Source: Paenibacillus_E sp964253085 (GTDB lineage: Bacteria; Bacillota; Bacilli; Paenibacillales; NBRC-103111). Taken from it: a stretch of 64,000 nt of DNA. The position numbers were made by a program, and so were the translations under genes. Where the stretch lies: NCBI RefSeq assembly GCF_964253085.1, contig NZ_CAXUQH020000001.1, positions 2,790,001-2,854,000 of the forward strand, written 5' to 3'. The notes below the pieces were generated by a model. That model saw only the letters and a list, made by a program, of their open reading frames with translations, was not told where the DNA came from and ran no database searches. This document shows, piece after piece, positions 8,959-17,737 of this stretch. Within the stretch, counting starts at the first letter, position 1. Every line of letters starts with the position of its first letter.

Positions 8959-8988
8959 AAGTCGGACCCATTCAGGGTCCGGCTTTTT
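8959..8988 (+). terminator. Rho-independent terminator after the ABC exporter operon
   Basis: A ten-base-pair stem (8959-8968 with 8974-8983, one G-T pair) around an ATTCA loop is followed by TTTTTAT. Confidence 0.85.
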
Positions 8989-9025
8989 ATACGTGCAGTA
9001 CAATTACTGTTATTTCACCGAAAGA

Positions 9026-9091
9026 AGTCGTTAAAGTTCCATTGAAATAGTCGTCAAAATGTTAGTTGACCCTGATGGATTACCTTAAGAT
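9026..9091 (+). promoter_or_regulatory. Class-1 operator/promoter, copy 2 (GH88-PL8 operon)
   Basis: AGTCGT half-sites start at 9026 and 9049 (23 bp apart). GTTAGT at 9061-9066 ends the repeat, and TAAGAT at 9086-9091 follows after 19 bp. The GH88 start codon is 62 bp further on. Confidence 0.85.
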
Positions 9092-9153
9092 GGAGATAAG
9101 AAGCATTCTCGGAAAATGAGAAATCTCAAAGTCCAAATTGGAGGGTATCCTAA

Positions 9154-10392
9154 ATGAGTTTGAACAGTAGTGTCCTTAATGAAGGAATGCAAAAGGAGTT
9201 TTTTAAAAGCAAAGCTGATATTCATCCAACGATATTTCACAACGCTATTACGGCTGCCATTCAGAAAGTAGAAGGAAACTTGGAATCGTTTACAGACAAA
9301 TTTCCTGCCAGCTCAACTATTGGGAATTCGTATGCTTTCAATATTCATGGAGATTCGCGTGCTGCCAATCCGGAAAAAATACCAGGGGCCAATGTCGGAT
9401 GGACAACTGGTTTCTGGACAGGAATTTTATCTCTCGTTTACGAGCAAACAGGAGATACGAGATATTTGCAAGCGGTTGAAACGCAGGTAAACAGCTTTAA
9501 AGAAAGAGCCGAAAATGAGATCGATTGCAATACGCATGATCTAGGTTTTTTATACAGCTTGTCCTGTGTAGCAGCTTATAAATTAACGGGAAATGAAGCG
9601 GCTAAATCAGCAGCCTTAAGCGCTGCGAAGTTACTGATGAACCGTTACGTGGAAGCGGCAGGAATCCTTCAGGCTTGGGGAAATATGGATGATCCGAATG
9701 AAAGAGGACGCATGATCATTGATTGCTTGATGAATCTCCCTCTGTTGTATTGGGCTAGCGAGGTTACAGGAGATCCGGTCTACAAGGCGGCAGCCTATAA
9801 ACATGCACAAAATGCCTTAAGTCATATCGTTAGACCCGATGGTACGACCTATCATACGTTTTTCTATGACGTCTTTACTGGAGAACCTCTTAAAGGGACA
9901 ACGCTGCAAGGACATTCTGATGATTCCTGCTGGGCGCGAGGGCAAGCCTGGGGAATATACGGATTTATGCTTAGTTATTTGTATACAAAGGATACGCGTT
10001 TCCTAGAAATGAGCAAAACTCTTGCCAATTACTTCTTGAATAGAAGTCCTGAGGATTTAGTGGTGTATTGGGATCTTGATTTTACAGACGGCAGCGGAGA
10101 ACCAAGAGATAGTTCATCTTCTGCTATTGCTGTATGTGGCTTGTTGGAGCTTATTAAACATCTGGCTGATGAAGAGGAAAAGCAGTATTACACTAATGCT
10201 GCCTTGAATATCGTTAAATCTTTGTATGAACATTATTCGATACATCAGGATGAAGCCTCGAATGCACTTTTGTTGCATGGCGTTTATTTTAAAAAATATA
10301 ACCATGGCGTGGATGAAGCGAATTTATGGGGAGATTATTTCTATTTGGAAGCCTTGACTAGAGTCACAAAGGACTGGAACCTTTATTGGTAA
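9154..10392 (+). CDS. GH88 unsaturated glucuronyl hydrolase
   Basis: A 412-residue alpha/alpha-barrel enzyme of GH88. This family hydrolyses the 4,5-unsaturated uronic acid left at the non-reducing end of oligosaccharides by polysaccharide lyases. The two functional Asp residues are visible as D129 (NTHDLGF) and D190 (MIIDCLMNLPLL). Their spacing of 61 residues equals that of D88/D149 in the characterised Bacillus GL1 enzyme. ARGQAWGIYGF and the late DSSSSAIAVCGLLEL are also typical. There is no signal peptide, so it acts in the cytoplasm. It starts behind GGAGGG, leads a class-1-controlled operon and is followed by a PL8 lyase that could generate its substrate. Confidence 0.93.
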   Translation: MSLNSSVLNEGMQKEFFKSKADIHPTIFHNAITAAIQKVEGNLESFTDKFPASSTIGNSYAFNIHGDSRAANPEKIPGANVGWTTGFWTGILSLVYEQTGDTRYLQAVETQVNSFKERAENEIDCNTHDLGFLYSLSCVAAYKLTGNEAAKSAALSAAKLLMNRYVEAAGILQAWGNMDDPNERGRMIIDCLMNLPLLYWASEVTGDPVYKAAAYKHAQNALSHIVRPDGTTYHTFFYDVFTGEPLKGTTLQGHSDDSCWARGQAWGIYGFMLSYLYTKDTRFLEMSKTLANYFLNRSPEDLVVYWDLDFTDGSGEPRDSSSSAIAVCGLLELIKHLADEEEKQYYTNAALNIVKSLYEHYSIHQDEASNALLLHGVYFKKYNHGVDEANLWGDYFYLEALTRVTKDWNLYW

Positions 10393-10419
10393 GACGAATA
10401 GAAGGAAGGATGATCGAAA

Positions 10420-12738
10420 TTGAGAGAAATTCAAGAAATACAAGAAATGCAACAAATGCAACAAATGCGAGACACATGGAGAATCTCTTTTAACGAACGT
10501 CAGTTCAAAGATATAGGTATAGGGGAAGAAGGAGAGTTTCAAGATTTGACGGCAGAGGCTCGGAGCTTTTGGGAACAGATGGAAAAGGGAGTGAAACGTA
10601 ATAGTTTATGGACAAACCTGACTACCGTTGTGGGGACTTCTATGTTAACCAGAAATTATGTCAGGCTGCGCCACATGGCGATCGCATTGAACACTGTGGG
10701 CTCTGAATTAGAAGGCAGCGAGCCGTTAAAAGCAGACATTGTGGAAGCGCTTGATTGGATGCTTACCAACCATTTCAACGCTCAAGCTGAAACGAATGGC
10801 AATTGGTGGGACTGGGAGATCGGAGCGCCTATGGCCTTAACGGAGACCCTATTGCTCATGTCACCGTACCTATCCAGAAGCCAGATTGAAGCTTATTTGG
10901 CCCCTATTGACACGTTTACACCGGATCCCAAGACGTTTCTAAACTCTGTTTCTCAATATCCAACCATGACATCCACTGGCGCAAATAGAGTGTGGATTTG
11001 CAAGGTCATTGCCTTGCGATCACTGCTTCTAGAGGATTCTGAGAAGCTGGCAAGTGTTTGCGATGCGTTAAGTACCCTCTTTGAGTATGTGACTGGAGGC
11101 GAAGGAGGCTTTTTTGCAGATGGGTCGTTCACACAACACGGATATCCGTATACCGGAGGATATGGGAAATCCTTGATATCCAGCTTGGTTCCTCTACTGC
11201 ATGTCTTGGAAGGCACATCATTCGAAGTCAAGAATAGGGACAGGATTTATGACTGGGTGTATCAATCGTTCGAGCCGTTGATTTTCCGCGGTTCTTTAAT
11301 GGACATGGTCAGCGGCCGAGAAGTTTCAAGACATGATGTGCAAAATCATGAATCGGGACATAGTGCGATAGGGGCGATGCTCGAGTTGTCCAACTTTGCG
11401 CCGCAACCGCATGCCAACAACATCAAGCAAATGGTGAAATATTGGATTCAGGAAGACAAGGCGAAGCCTTTCATGGCACATACTTCGTTGTATTTGCGAA
11501 GGCTCTCGGCTGAATTGCTACAGGATGACAGGATCATCGCTCAGGCGCCAGCTTCCAAGTACAAAATGTTCGCCAATATGGCCAGAGCGGTCCTTCAAAG
11601 GCCTGAATTCGCTTTTGGTATCGGGTTGTCATCTAAGCGTATTGCAACTCACGAATCCATTAACGGTGAGAATTTGAAAGGCTGGTATGCTGGACACGGG
11701 ATAACCTCTCTCTATAACAGTGATTTGGGACATTATTCGGATGGCTATTGGCCTACGGTTGATCCGTATCGTCTGGCTGGTATAACGGTGACGAATCAGC
11801 CGAGAGAGAACGCTTTTGGAAACTTGTACCGCAGCAGTGAGAGCTGGGCAGGTGGGACGGAGCTTCGAGGCCTTTATGGCTCAGCTGGCATGGTGCTGGA
11901 AGATTATAAGTCGGAAGTAACGCAGGAGCCAATGCGCGCCCGCAAGTCGTGGTTTTTGTTCGAGAATGAACTAGTTGCACTAGGCTCTGACATTCAATTT
12001 GCGGGGCCGTTTCAAGTGGAAACGATTGTAGAAAATCGTAAGTTGAACATGGGAGGTACGAATAGGTTCAAGGTGAACGGTGATCAGATGCCCGATCAGC
12101 CAGGTTGGGCATCGGTGATGCCTAATACCAAATGGATGCATATGGAGGGGGATGCCCCCGGAACGGATATCGGGTATTATTTCCCGCAAGCTGTGGATTT
12201 GCAAGGAAAGCGTGAGACGAGAACGGGACGTTGGAGCGATGTCGGCACGGGTCCCAACACGGTAATATCTCGCAACTACTTGACGGTTTGGTTCGACCAT
12301 GGCGTTTCGCCGCAAAACGAAAGTTACGCCTATGTTATCCTCCCAGGAAAAAGCGCAACGGAGACGGAAGGCTACGCGAACCAACCGCAAGTGGAAATTA
12401 TTCAGCAAACATCCGCTGCGCATGCTGTCTATCACACAGGACTCGGCATACTCGGTGTAAACTTCTGGACGGAAAAGAAAGCTTCGGCCATGTTCGTTAC
12501 CTGCACTGGGAAAGCTTCTGTCATGGTGATGACTACTGACGAAGTGGTGGAAGTCGCCATAAGCGATCCAACCCATGAGAATGGCGGAATCATCGAGCTG
12601 GAGATTGATATGGCAGCGCGTACTGTCATTGAAGCTGACCCTCGAATCGAGGTTGTACACGTAACTCCAACCGTAAAGCTGCACTTCCATGCGCAAGATA
12701 CACACGGATCCACGTCAAAAATCCGATTGAGCAAATAA
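10420..12738 (+). CDS. Polysaccharide lyase family 8 (hyaluronate/chondroitin/xanthan-lyase-like), leaderless
   Basis: A 772-residue PL8 lyase with an N-terminal alpha/alpha-toroid and C-terminal beta-sandwiches. It beta-eliminates glycosidic bonds next to a uronic acid. The PL8 catalytic set is present: N189 (TGANR), H240 and Y248 (QHGYPYTGGYG, eight residues apart as in hyaluronate lyase), and R300/R304 (SGREVSRHD). Later PL8 blocks such as HGITSLYNSDLGHYSDGYWP are intact. Unlike most characterised PL8 enzymes it has no signal peptide, so it should work on imported oligosaccharides. The start is TTG behind AAGGAAGG. The N-terminus is a short Gln/Glu/Met repeat with alternative in-frame ATGs up to 10465. 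GH88 immediately upstream would remove the unsaturated end. The substrate within PL8 is not determined. Confidence 0.9.
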   Translation: MREIQEIQEMQQMQQMRDTWRISFNERQFKDIGIGEEGEFQDLTAEARSFWEQMEKGVKRNSLWTNLTTVVGTSMLTRNYVRLRHMAIALNTVGSELEGSEPLKADIVEALDWMLTNHFNAQAETNGNWWDWEIGAPMALTETLLLMSPYLSRSQIEAYLAPIDTFTPDPKTFLNSVSQYPTMTSTGANRVWICKVIALRSLLLEDSEKLASVCDALSTLFEYVTGGEGGFFADGSFTQHGYPYTGGYGKSLISSLVPLLHVLEGTSFEVKNRDRIYDWVYQSFEPLIFRGSLMDMVSGREVSRHDVQNHESGHSAIGAMLELSNFAPQPHANNIKQMVKYWIQEDKAKPFMAHTSLYLRRLSAELLQDDRIIAQAPASKYKMFANMARAVLQRPEFAFGIGLSSKRIATHESINGENLKGWYAGHGITSLYNSDLGHYSDGYWPTVDPYRLAGITVTNQPRENAFGNLYRSSESWAGGTELRGLYGSAGMVLEDYKSEVTQEPMRARKSWFLFENELVALGSDIQFAGPFQVETIVENRKLNMGGTNRFKVNGDQMPDQPGWASVMPNTKWMHMEGDAPGTDIGYYFPQAVDLQGKRETRTGRWSDVGTGPNTVISRNYLTVWFDHGVSPQNESYAYVILPGKSATETEGYANQPQVEIIQQTSAAHAVYHTGLGILGVNFWTEKKASAMFVTCTGKASVMVMTTDEVVEVAISDPTHENGGIIELEIDMAARTVIEADPRIEVVHVTPTVKLHFHAQDTHGSTSKIRLSK

Positions 12739-12756
12739 ATCCTAGGAGTGAATGCA

Positions 12757-13626
12757 ATGGCCATAGAAACAGGAGTGAATGTTTCTTCCGTGCAACAGGA
12801 GCTTAGTAAAGATTATTTTGGGACGCTAGAACGAGTAGCGGAGGCTGGTTACAAGAATATTGAACTGGTCGGTTATAACATCAAATCATACACACGTTAT
12901 ATAGATGAGCTGCCTGTAGAATTAGTTAAAGAAAAACTGGCGCAATTCGACTTGTCCGTCATTTCGACACAAGAAGTATCAAGATCGGATTTGCCGCTTG
13001 AGTCTCATGATTGGGATTCTGTTTGTTCCTATTATGAACAACTGAACTGCCATAAAATCGTGATTCCATCCGTTTGGATGTTGAATCGGGAGGATGCGCT
13101 CAGGACTGCGGATCAGATGAATCGTGTTGGACGGCGTATGCGAGAGAATGGGTTCACGTTCTATCACCATAACCATGCACATGAATTCAAGCGAGATGGT
13201 GATCAGACCTTATATGACTATCTGATCGACAATACCGATCCTGACTATGTTCGATTTGAGTTGGATCTGGGCTGGGTCGTGCGGGCAGGTCTTCAACCGA
13301 TTGATGTTCTCGCCAAACTGGGCAATCGGTGCGACATCGTTCATCTCAAGGACATTAGCCATACGCCTAAATTTCCGATAAACCTATTTGATGCACTGAG
13401 GCAGGATGGCAACAAGCCATTCGACAGCTTCATGATCTACCGGGATTATGCAACTCCGGAGGATTATGCTGACTTAGGAAAAGGAAGCTATGACTTGGTT
13501 GAGACTTTTAAATGGATACAAGAAAAGGGGCATGTGCGGTATGCCATGGTAGAGAATATCGGTGCATCCGAAGATAAATTCAAAAGCCTTGCTGATGATC
13601 TTCATGTTGTAAAGCAATATCTATAA
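12757..13626 (+). CDS. Sugar phosphate isomerase/epimerase-family TIM-barrel protein
   Basis: A 289-residue protein of the xylose-isomerase-like TIM-barrel family (AP endonuclease 2 superfamily). Metal-ligand-like motifs appear along the barrel: EVSRSDL, FYHHNHAHEF, FELDLGW, VHLKDIS and MVENIG. Members isomerise or epimerise sugars or sugar acids, or act as inositol dehydratases. There is no signal peptide. The ATG at 12757 is favoured over GTG at 12748, because AGGAG at 12744-12748 sits eight bases before that ATG. It lies between the PL8 lyase and the propeller protein in the same operon, so it may process the keto-uronate or another released monosaccharide. The precise reaction is not visible. 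Confidence 0.85.
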   Translation: MAIETGVNVSSVQQELSKDYFGTLERVAEAGYKNIELVGYNIKSYTRYIDELPVELVKEKLAQFDLSVISTQEVSRSDLPLESHDWDSVCSYYEQLNCHKIVIPSVWMLNREDALRTADQMNRVGRRMRENGFTFYHHNHAHEFKRDGDQTLYDYLIDNTDPDYVRFELDLGWVVRAGLQPIDVLAKLGNRCDIVHLKDISHTPKFPINLFDALRQDGNKPFDSFMIYRDYATPEDYADLGKGSYDLVETFKWIQEKGHVRYAMVENIGASEDKFKSLADDLHVVKQYL

Positions 13627-13675
13627 GAATTGGCTCTTGTGGAGGATTACATTTGTATACTTGGGAGGTTAGACC

Positions 13676-15238
13676 ATGCTGAAAGATGGAATTGGAAGAG
13701 TAGATGTAAGCAGTGTCACATTGCCAGATGATGTCAAACTAGATTGTGGGACCTACACGTACGCAGGGAAAGTACTGATTTCGTATAAGACGGAGAAGGA
13801 TCTCCATACGACCGATTTTTATAATTTGGCGGTGCTAAACGATGATGGAACGGATTTACGGGTGATCTTCTCTGGCGTAATACCGAAATTGCCAAAGGCA
13901 AACGGTATTCGGTATATGCCGTTTCAGGATAATAACCGTGTTTTGTTGGGAGATTATGTGCTGGAGTGCTCACCTAATATTGATACCTGTACCGATGCAA
14001 GACTAATTCCAATTGAATATCCATCGAGCCTCGTTGACAATCCAAGCATATCCCATCATTGGTCCGAAATCATCATAGCACCTGACAATAAGCATATGAG
14101 CTGGACGATACTCGGCGCCAGTAGCGGTGCTGCAGCTATTGGTGTTCTGACACGTAAAACGGACACCTATGTGCTGGAAAATGTGCAGCTAATAAGTACA
14201 ATTTCAGGTTTTGAAAATGACCCGAATAATCCGGGCTTTATTATTCCGAATCCTCTGCGTGGAGGGGAAGTGAAGCAGTTTGTTCAGGGTGGTAATGCCA
14301 TATCTACTGTGGCTGGAAAATTGAATAGTACAACCGATTCGATTGTGCAGGATTTGACGACTGAAAAGCTTACGCAAATCACACATACACCTGGCTATGA
14401 TGAAACCACCATCTTCTCCCCGGATGAACGCTTAGGAATGGTCATGAGCTCCAGGTTTTCGCAAAAGACGGATCCGGCTATTTTCGGACTCATGCCTCGG
14501 CCAAATGGTCTTAATACCATGGCAGGTATGATGTGGTCACTGTATATGTATGCGATAGCAGGAGTACGCAGCTTCAGGGAAGGCAACATTGGTCCTGCGT
14601 TGATCGACATTGATCGTTCCATGAACGAACCGGGCTATAAAGGCATACAGCTTACTACGGATGAAAATTGGGTGTATTGCTCACCGATGTCCTGGCATCC
14701 GGATGGCAAGCGTGCCATGTGGCCGGAAATGCTTAGAGGCAGCGGTGGTTCACAGATGCGGCTACAGACAGTGAAGCTGCTTGATTATGAGCCTCAGGCA
14801 CCTGTGCCCATTGTAACAACTACAGATAATATCCCATATGGGATAAAAGACTTAAGCGTATTAGATGCAGCGAAACCGAATGTAGAAGGGAAAATCGCGG
14901 GGAAAAACACCGGTCACATCATCTTTACCAGGAATTCCTCCGGTAACTCAGGAACAAATGAATCACAGTATGTAAACTTTAGTGATGACGGCGTTAATTT
15001 CTATAACGGATACGAGAAGACCTATTTTAGTTTTAGTGAGGAAAACCGTTATGAAGCTAACCTTCAATTGACCGGATCTAAGCAGGGTGACATGAAGCTA
15101 CGGGCGACATTTTCAGCCGTTTTTGGTCCAACGCCGGTTAAGCTGTTATTTGATACAGACGTAGATGGTAAGCCCAAAAGTTACGGATATGCCTCTTATG
15201 ATGGTATCACACTAAATATCGCAGATTTATTAGAATAA
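13676..15238 (+). CDS. Unrecognised cytoplasmic beta-propeller-like protein
   Basis: A 520-residue protein without signal peptide or membrane segment. I do not recognise a named family. Its texture is that of a beta-propeller with TolB/PD40-like blades: recurrent TxDNKHMSW, FSPDERLGMVMSSRF and MSWHPDGKRAMWPEM blocks, roughly every 100 to 250 residues. A C-terminal part from about residue 410 looks like a beta-sandwich (GHIIFTRNSSGNSG, then KLRATFSAVFGPTPVKLLFD). It starts behind GGGAGG in the middle of the GH88-PL8-isomerase-GH1 operon. Some intracellular uronate lyases (PL22 oligogalacturonate lyase) are propellers, so a lyase or other oligosaccharide-processing role is conceivable, but this is inference from fold texture and context. 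Confidence 0.6.
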   Translation: MLKDGIGRVDVSSVTLPDDVKLDCGTYTYAGKVLISYKTEKDLHTTDFYNLAVLNDDGTDLRVIFSGVIPKLPKANGIRYMPFQDNNRVLLGDYVLECSPNIDTCTDARLIPIEYPSSLVDNPSISHHWSEIIIAPDNKHMSWTILGASSGAAAIGVLTRKTDTYVLENVQLISTISGFENDPNNPGFIIPNPLRGGEVKQFVQGGNAISTVAGKLNSTTDSIVQDLTTEKLTQITHTPGYDETTIFSPDERLGMVMSSRFSQKTDPAIFGLMPRPNGLNTMAGMMWSLYMYAIAGVRSFREGNIGPALIDIDRSMNEPGYKGIQLTTDENWVYCSPMSWHPDGKRAMWPEMLRGSGGSQMRLQTVKLLDYEPQAPVPIVTTTDNIPYGIKDLSVLDAAKPNVEGKIAGKNTGHIIFTRNSSGNSGTNESQYVNFSDDGVNFYNGYEKTYFSFSEENRYEANLQLTGSKQGDMKLRATFSAVFGPTPVKLLFDTDVDGKPKSYGYASYDGITLNIADLLE

Positions 15239-15296
15239 AAAACAACAATAAAATGTGATGGTAAAGCTTAATAATCGCGTTTAAGGAGGACTAGGG

Positions 15297-16574
15297 ATGA
15301 CAAAACAGTTTCCAGAAGGATTTTTATGGGGGGCGTCAACAGCAGCTCATCAGGTGGAAGGCAATAATACGAAGTCCGATTTCTGGTTGATGGAGAACGT
15401 GGAGGGCTCAATGTTCAAGGAGCCTTCGGGCAGCGCCGTCGATCATTATCGTCTCTATAAGGAAGATATTGCGCAAATGGCCAAAATGGGGCTCAATGGT
15501 TATCGTTTCTCCATCGAATGGGCGCGCATCGAACCGGAAGAAGGTCATTTCGATGCGGTTGAGATTGAGCATTACCGCAATGTACTGCTCACGTGCAGAC
15601 AATGGAACATCACACCTATCGTGACTATGCATCATTTCAGTTCCCCGCAATGGCTCATTCGAGAAGGCGGTTGGGAGTCTGCTGGTACGCCTGCCCGATT
15701 TGCTCGCTATTGCGCTCATGTCATACGTGAACTCGGTGACCTGATTCCTTATGTCTGTACAATCAATGAAGCGAATATCTCTCTTGGAATCAAGAAAATT
15801 ATGAAGCGTCATCAAGCACAAGCAGCTGCTCCAGGTGCACAGGTCGGTATGAATACAGATCGAATGGCTCAAATGCAAAAGCACTATGACAAATTGAGCA
15901 AAGCGTTCGGTTCTCCTGCTTTAGGGGTTCAAGCGTTTCTGGCTCCTCGCTCGGAGAATGGACTGCAAATCATTTTTAAAGCACATATGGAAGCGAGAAC
16001 TGCGATCCGACAAGCTTGTCCCCAAACTAAAGTTGGGATAACGCTGTCGCTTTATGACTACCAGAGCGTTGCTGGCGGAGAGGCGCAAGCGGCCCAAGCC
16101 TTGCAGGAAGAATTCCTTCAATTTCTTCCCTATTTGCAAAACGATGATTTCTTCGGGTTGCAAAATTATACCCGTGCGGTTTATGGAGCCGATGGCATTC
16201 TTCCCGTTCCAGAAGGTGCTGAGAAGACGCAGATGGGGAACGAATATTACCCAGAGGGACTTGAGGCTGTTGTTCGCTACGTTTGGAAAAGTCTAGAAAT
16301 TCCAATTATCATCACGGAGAATGGGATAGCGACGGATGATGATACTCGCCGTGTTGCCTACATCGATCGAGCTTTACAAGGCGTGCACGACTGCATTGCG
16401 GAAGGTATTCCAGTTAAGGGCTATATGCACTGGTCGTTAATGGATAATTTCGAATGGCAGCTCGGGTTCTCCAGACGTTTCGGGCTAATTGCAGTAGAGC
16501 GTACAACACAAGAGCGAACGATAAAACCTAGCGGCCTTCATCTGGGGAGTCTTGCGAAAAAGAATGCGATCTGA
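15297..16574 (+). CDS. GH1-family glycoside hydrolase (beta-glycosidase), second paralogue
   Basis: A 425-residue GH1 enzyme very similar along its whole length to the one at 3292. It shows FPEGFLWGASTAAHQVEG at the start, acid/base E158 in TINEANI, nucleophile E341 in ITENGIA, and WSLMDNFEWQLGF near the end. It is leaderless and hence cytoplasmic. It begins behind AAGGAGGACTAGGG and closes the GH88-PL8-isomerase-propeller operon, with a strong terminator at 16601. Differences from the first copy cluster in residues 160-215 (MKRHQAQAAAPGAQVG), a loop near the active site, so the two may differ in aglycone preference. Both copies are under class-1 operators. The substrate is unknown. Confidence 0.9.
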   Translation: MTKQFPEGFLWGASTAAHQVEGNNTKSDFWLMENVEGSMFKEPSGSAVDHYRLYKEDIAQMAKMGLNGYRFSIEWARIEPEEGHFDAVEIEHYRNVLLTCRQWNITPIVTMHHFSSPQWLIREGGWESAGTPARFARYCAHVIRELGDLIPYVCTINEANISLGIKKIMKRHQAQAAAPGAQVGMNTDRMAQMQKHYDKLSKAFGSPALGVQAFLAPRSENGLQIIFKAHMEARTAIRQACPQTKVGITLSLYDYQSVAGGEAQAAQALQEEFLQFLPYLQNDDFFGLQNYTRAVYGADGILPVPEGAEKTQMGNEYYPEGLEAVVRYVWKSLEIPIIITENGIATDDDTRRVAYIDRALQGVHDCIAEGIPVKGYMHWSLMDNFEWQLGFSRRFGLIAVERTTQERTIKPSGLHLGSLAKKNAI

Positions 16575-16600
16575 GTTGGGGTTTGTTTAGAAGGTACTAG

Positions 16601-16640
16601 AAAGGGCTGATCGGGTGCATGCCCGATCAGCCCTTTTATC
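16601..16640 (+). terminator. Rho-independent terminator after the GH88-PL8-GH1 operon
   Basis: A 15-bp perfect stem (16601-16615 with 16622-16636) around a TGCATG loop ends in CCCTTTTATC. Confidence 0.9.
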
Positions 16641-16649
16641 TCAATGAAA

Positions 16650-16715
16650 AGTCGTCAAAACGTTATTGAAAAAGTCGTTATACTGTTAGTTGGTCACAGG
16701 CATATCCATTATGAT
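16650..16715 (+). promoter_or_regulatory. Class-1 operator/promoter, copy 3 (permease pair)
   Basis: AGTCGT half-sites start at 16650 and 16673 (23 bp apart). GTTAGT is at 16685-16690 and TATGAT at 16710-16715 after 19 bp. It lies right behind the terminator of the previous operon. Confidence 0.87.
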
Positions 16716-16758
16716 GGAAGTAAGAACAGTAGAATCTTACAAAAGGAAGTGAATTGAA

Positions 16759-17724
16759 ATGGACAAAACCCTAACGGCGACTGCAACACAAGCGGGGCTA
16801 AAAGTAAGGAAAAAAGAAAATAAGTATCGTAAATATTCGCCGCTCTTAATCATGATGGCACCGGGACTGATTTATCTGTTTTTTAATAATTATCTCCCGA
16901 TGCTCGGTATCGCGATTGCTTTCAAAAAAGTCAATTTCGCGAAAGGCTTTCTTAATAGTGATTGGGTTGGGCTTAAGAATTTCGAATACCTATTCAAAAC
17001 TAGCGATGCTTATATCATTACTCGAAATACGATACTTTATAATCTATTATTCATATTTCTAGGAACGCTTTTGGCATTTATCTGTGCAGTCTTGCTAAAC
17101 GAAATTAAAAATAAGATGCTAGTAAAATTTTACCAAAGTATTATCACGCTGCCACATCTGATTTCTATGGTTATCGTAAGTTACTTAGTATATGCCTTTC
17201 TGAGTGCAGACACAGGCTTCATCAATCATACGGTACTCCCTTGGTTTGGCATAAAAGATGGCATCTCCTGGTATAGCGAAGATAAGTATTGGCCTTGGAT
17301 ATTGACAGTGGTTCATTTCTGGAAAAGTGTGGGTTACTCCAGTATTGTGTTCTTCGCGGCATTGCTTGGCATTGACGAAGAATATTATGAAGCGGCGAGA
17401 CTTGATGGCGCTAGTAGATTGCAACAGATTCGCCACATTACCCTTCCGCTTCTAACTCCGGTCATTACCATGCTGACACTGCTCAGCGTTGGACGCATTT
17501 TCTATTCAGACTTTGGCCTATTCTATCAAGTTCCAATGAACGCTGGAGCACTATTTAACACAACGGCTACGATTGATACTTATGTATTTAAAGGTTTGAT
17601 GGGCAGCGGGGATCTTGGTATGTCTACTGCAGCAGGTGTTTATCAATCTGTCGTTGGGTTCCTGCTTGTCTTACTAGCGAACTACACTGTACGACGAATC
17701 AGCAAAGACAACGCATTGTTCTAA
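16759..17724 (+). CDS. ABC sugar importer permease, LplB/UgpA type
   Basis: A 321-residue inner-membrane permease of the carbohydrate (CUT1) ABC importer family, LplB-like. It has six predicted helices after a basic N-terminus. The cytoplasmic EAA loop reads YYEAARLDGASRLQQIRHIT near residues 210-230 and contacts the ATPase. It pairs with the YtcP-like permease 13 bp downstream, and the matching binding protein is probably the lipoprotein at 22201. No ATPase gene is present nearby. In this family the energy is usually supplied by a shared MsmX-type ATPase. Expression is from class-1 operator copy 3. Confidence 0.93.
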   Translation: MDKTLTATATQAGLKVRKKENKYRKYSPLLIMMAPGLIYLFFNNYLPMLGIAIAFKKVNFAKGFLNSDWVGLKNFEYLFKTSDAYIITRNTILYNLLFIFLGTLLAFICAVLLNEIKNKMLVKFYQSIITLPHLISMVIVSYLVYAFLSADTGFINHTVLPWFGIKDGISWYSEDKYWPWILTVVHFWKSVGYSSIVFFAALLGIDEEYYEAARLDGASRLQQIRHITLPLLTPVITMLTLLSVGRIFYSDFGLFYQVPMNAGALFNTTATIDTYVFKGLMGSGDLGMSTAAGVYQSVVGFLLVLLANYTVRRISKDNALF

Positions 17725-17737
17725 GGGGGATATCAAC

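Noticed and set aside
11980..12705. 241-codon minus-strand open frame
   Set aside because: It lies fully inside the well-supported PL8 gene, is rich in His/Cys/Arg as antisense frames are, and has no family motif.
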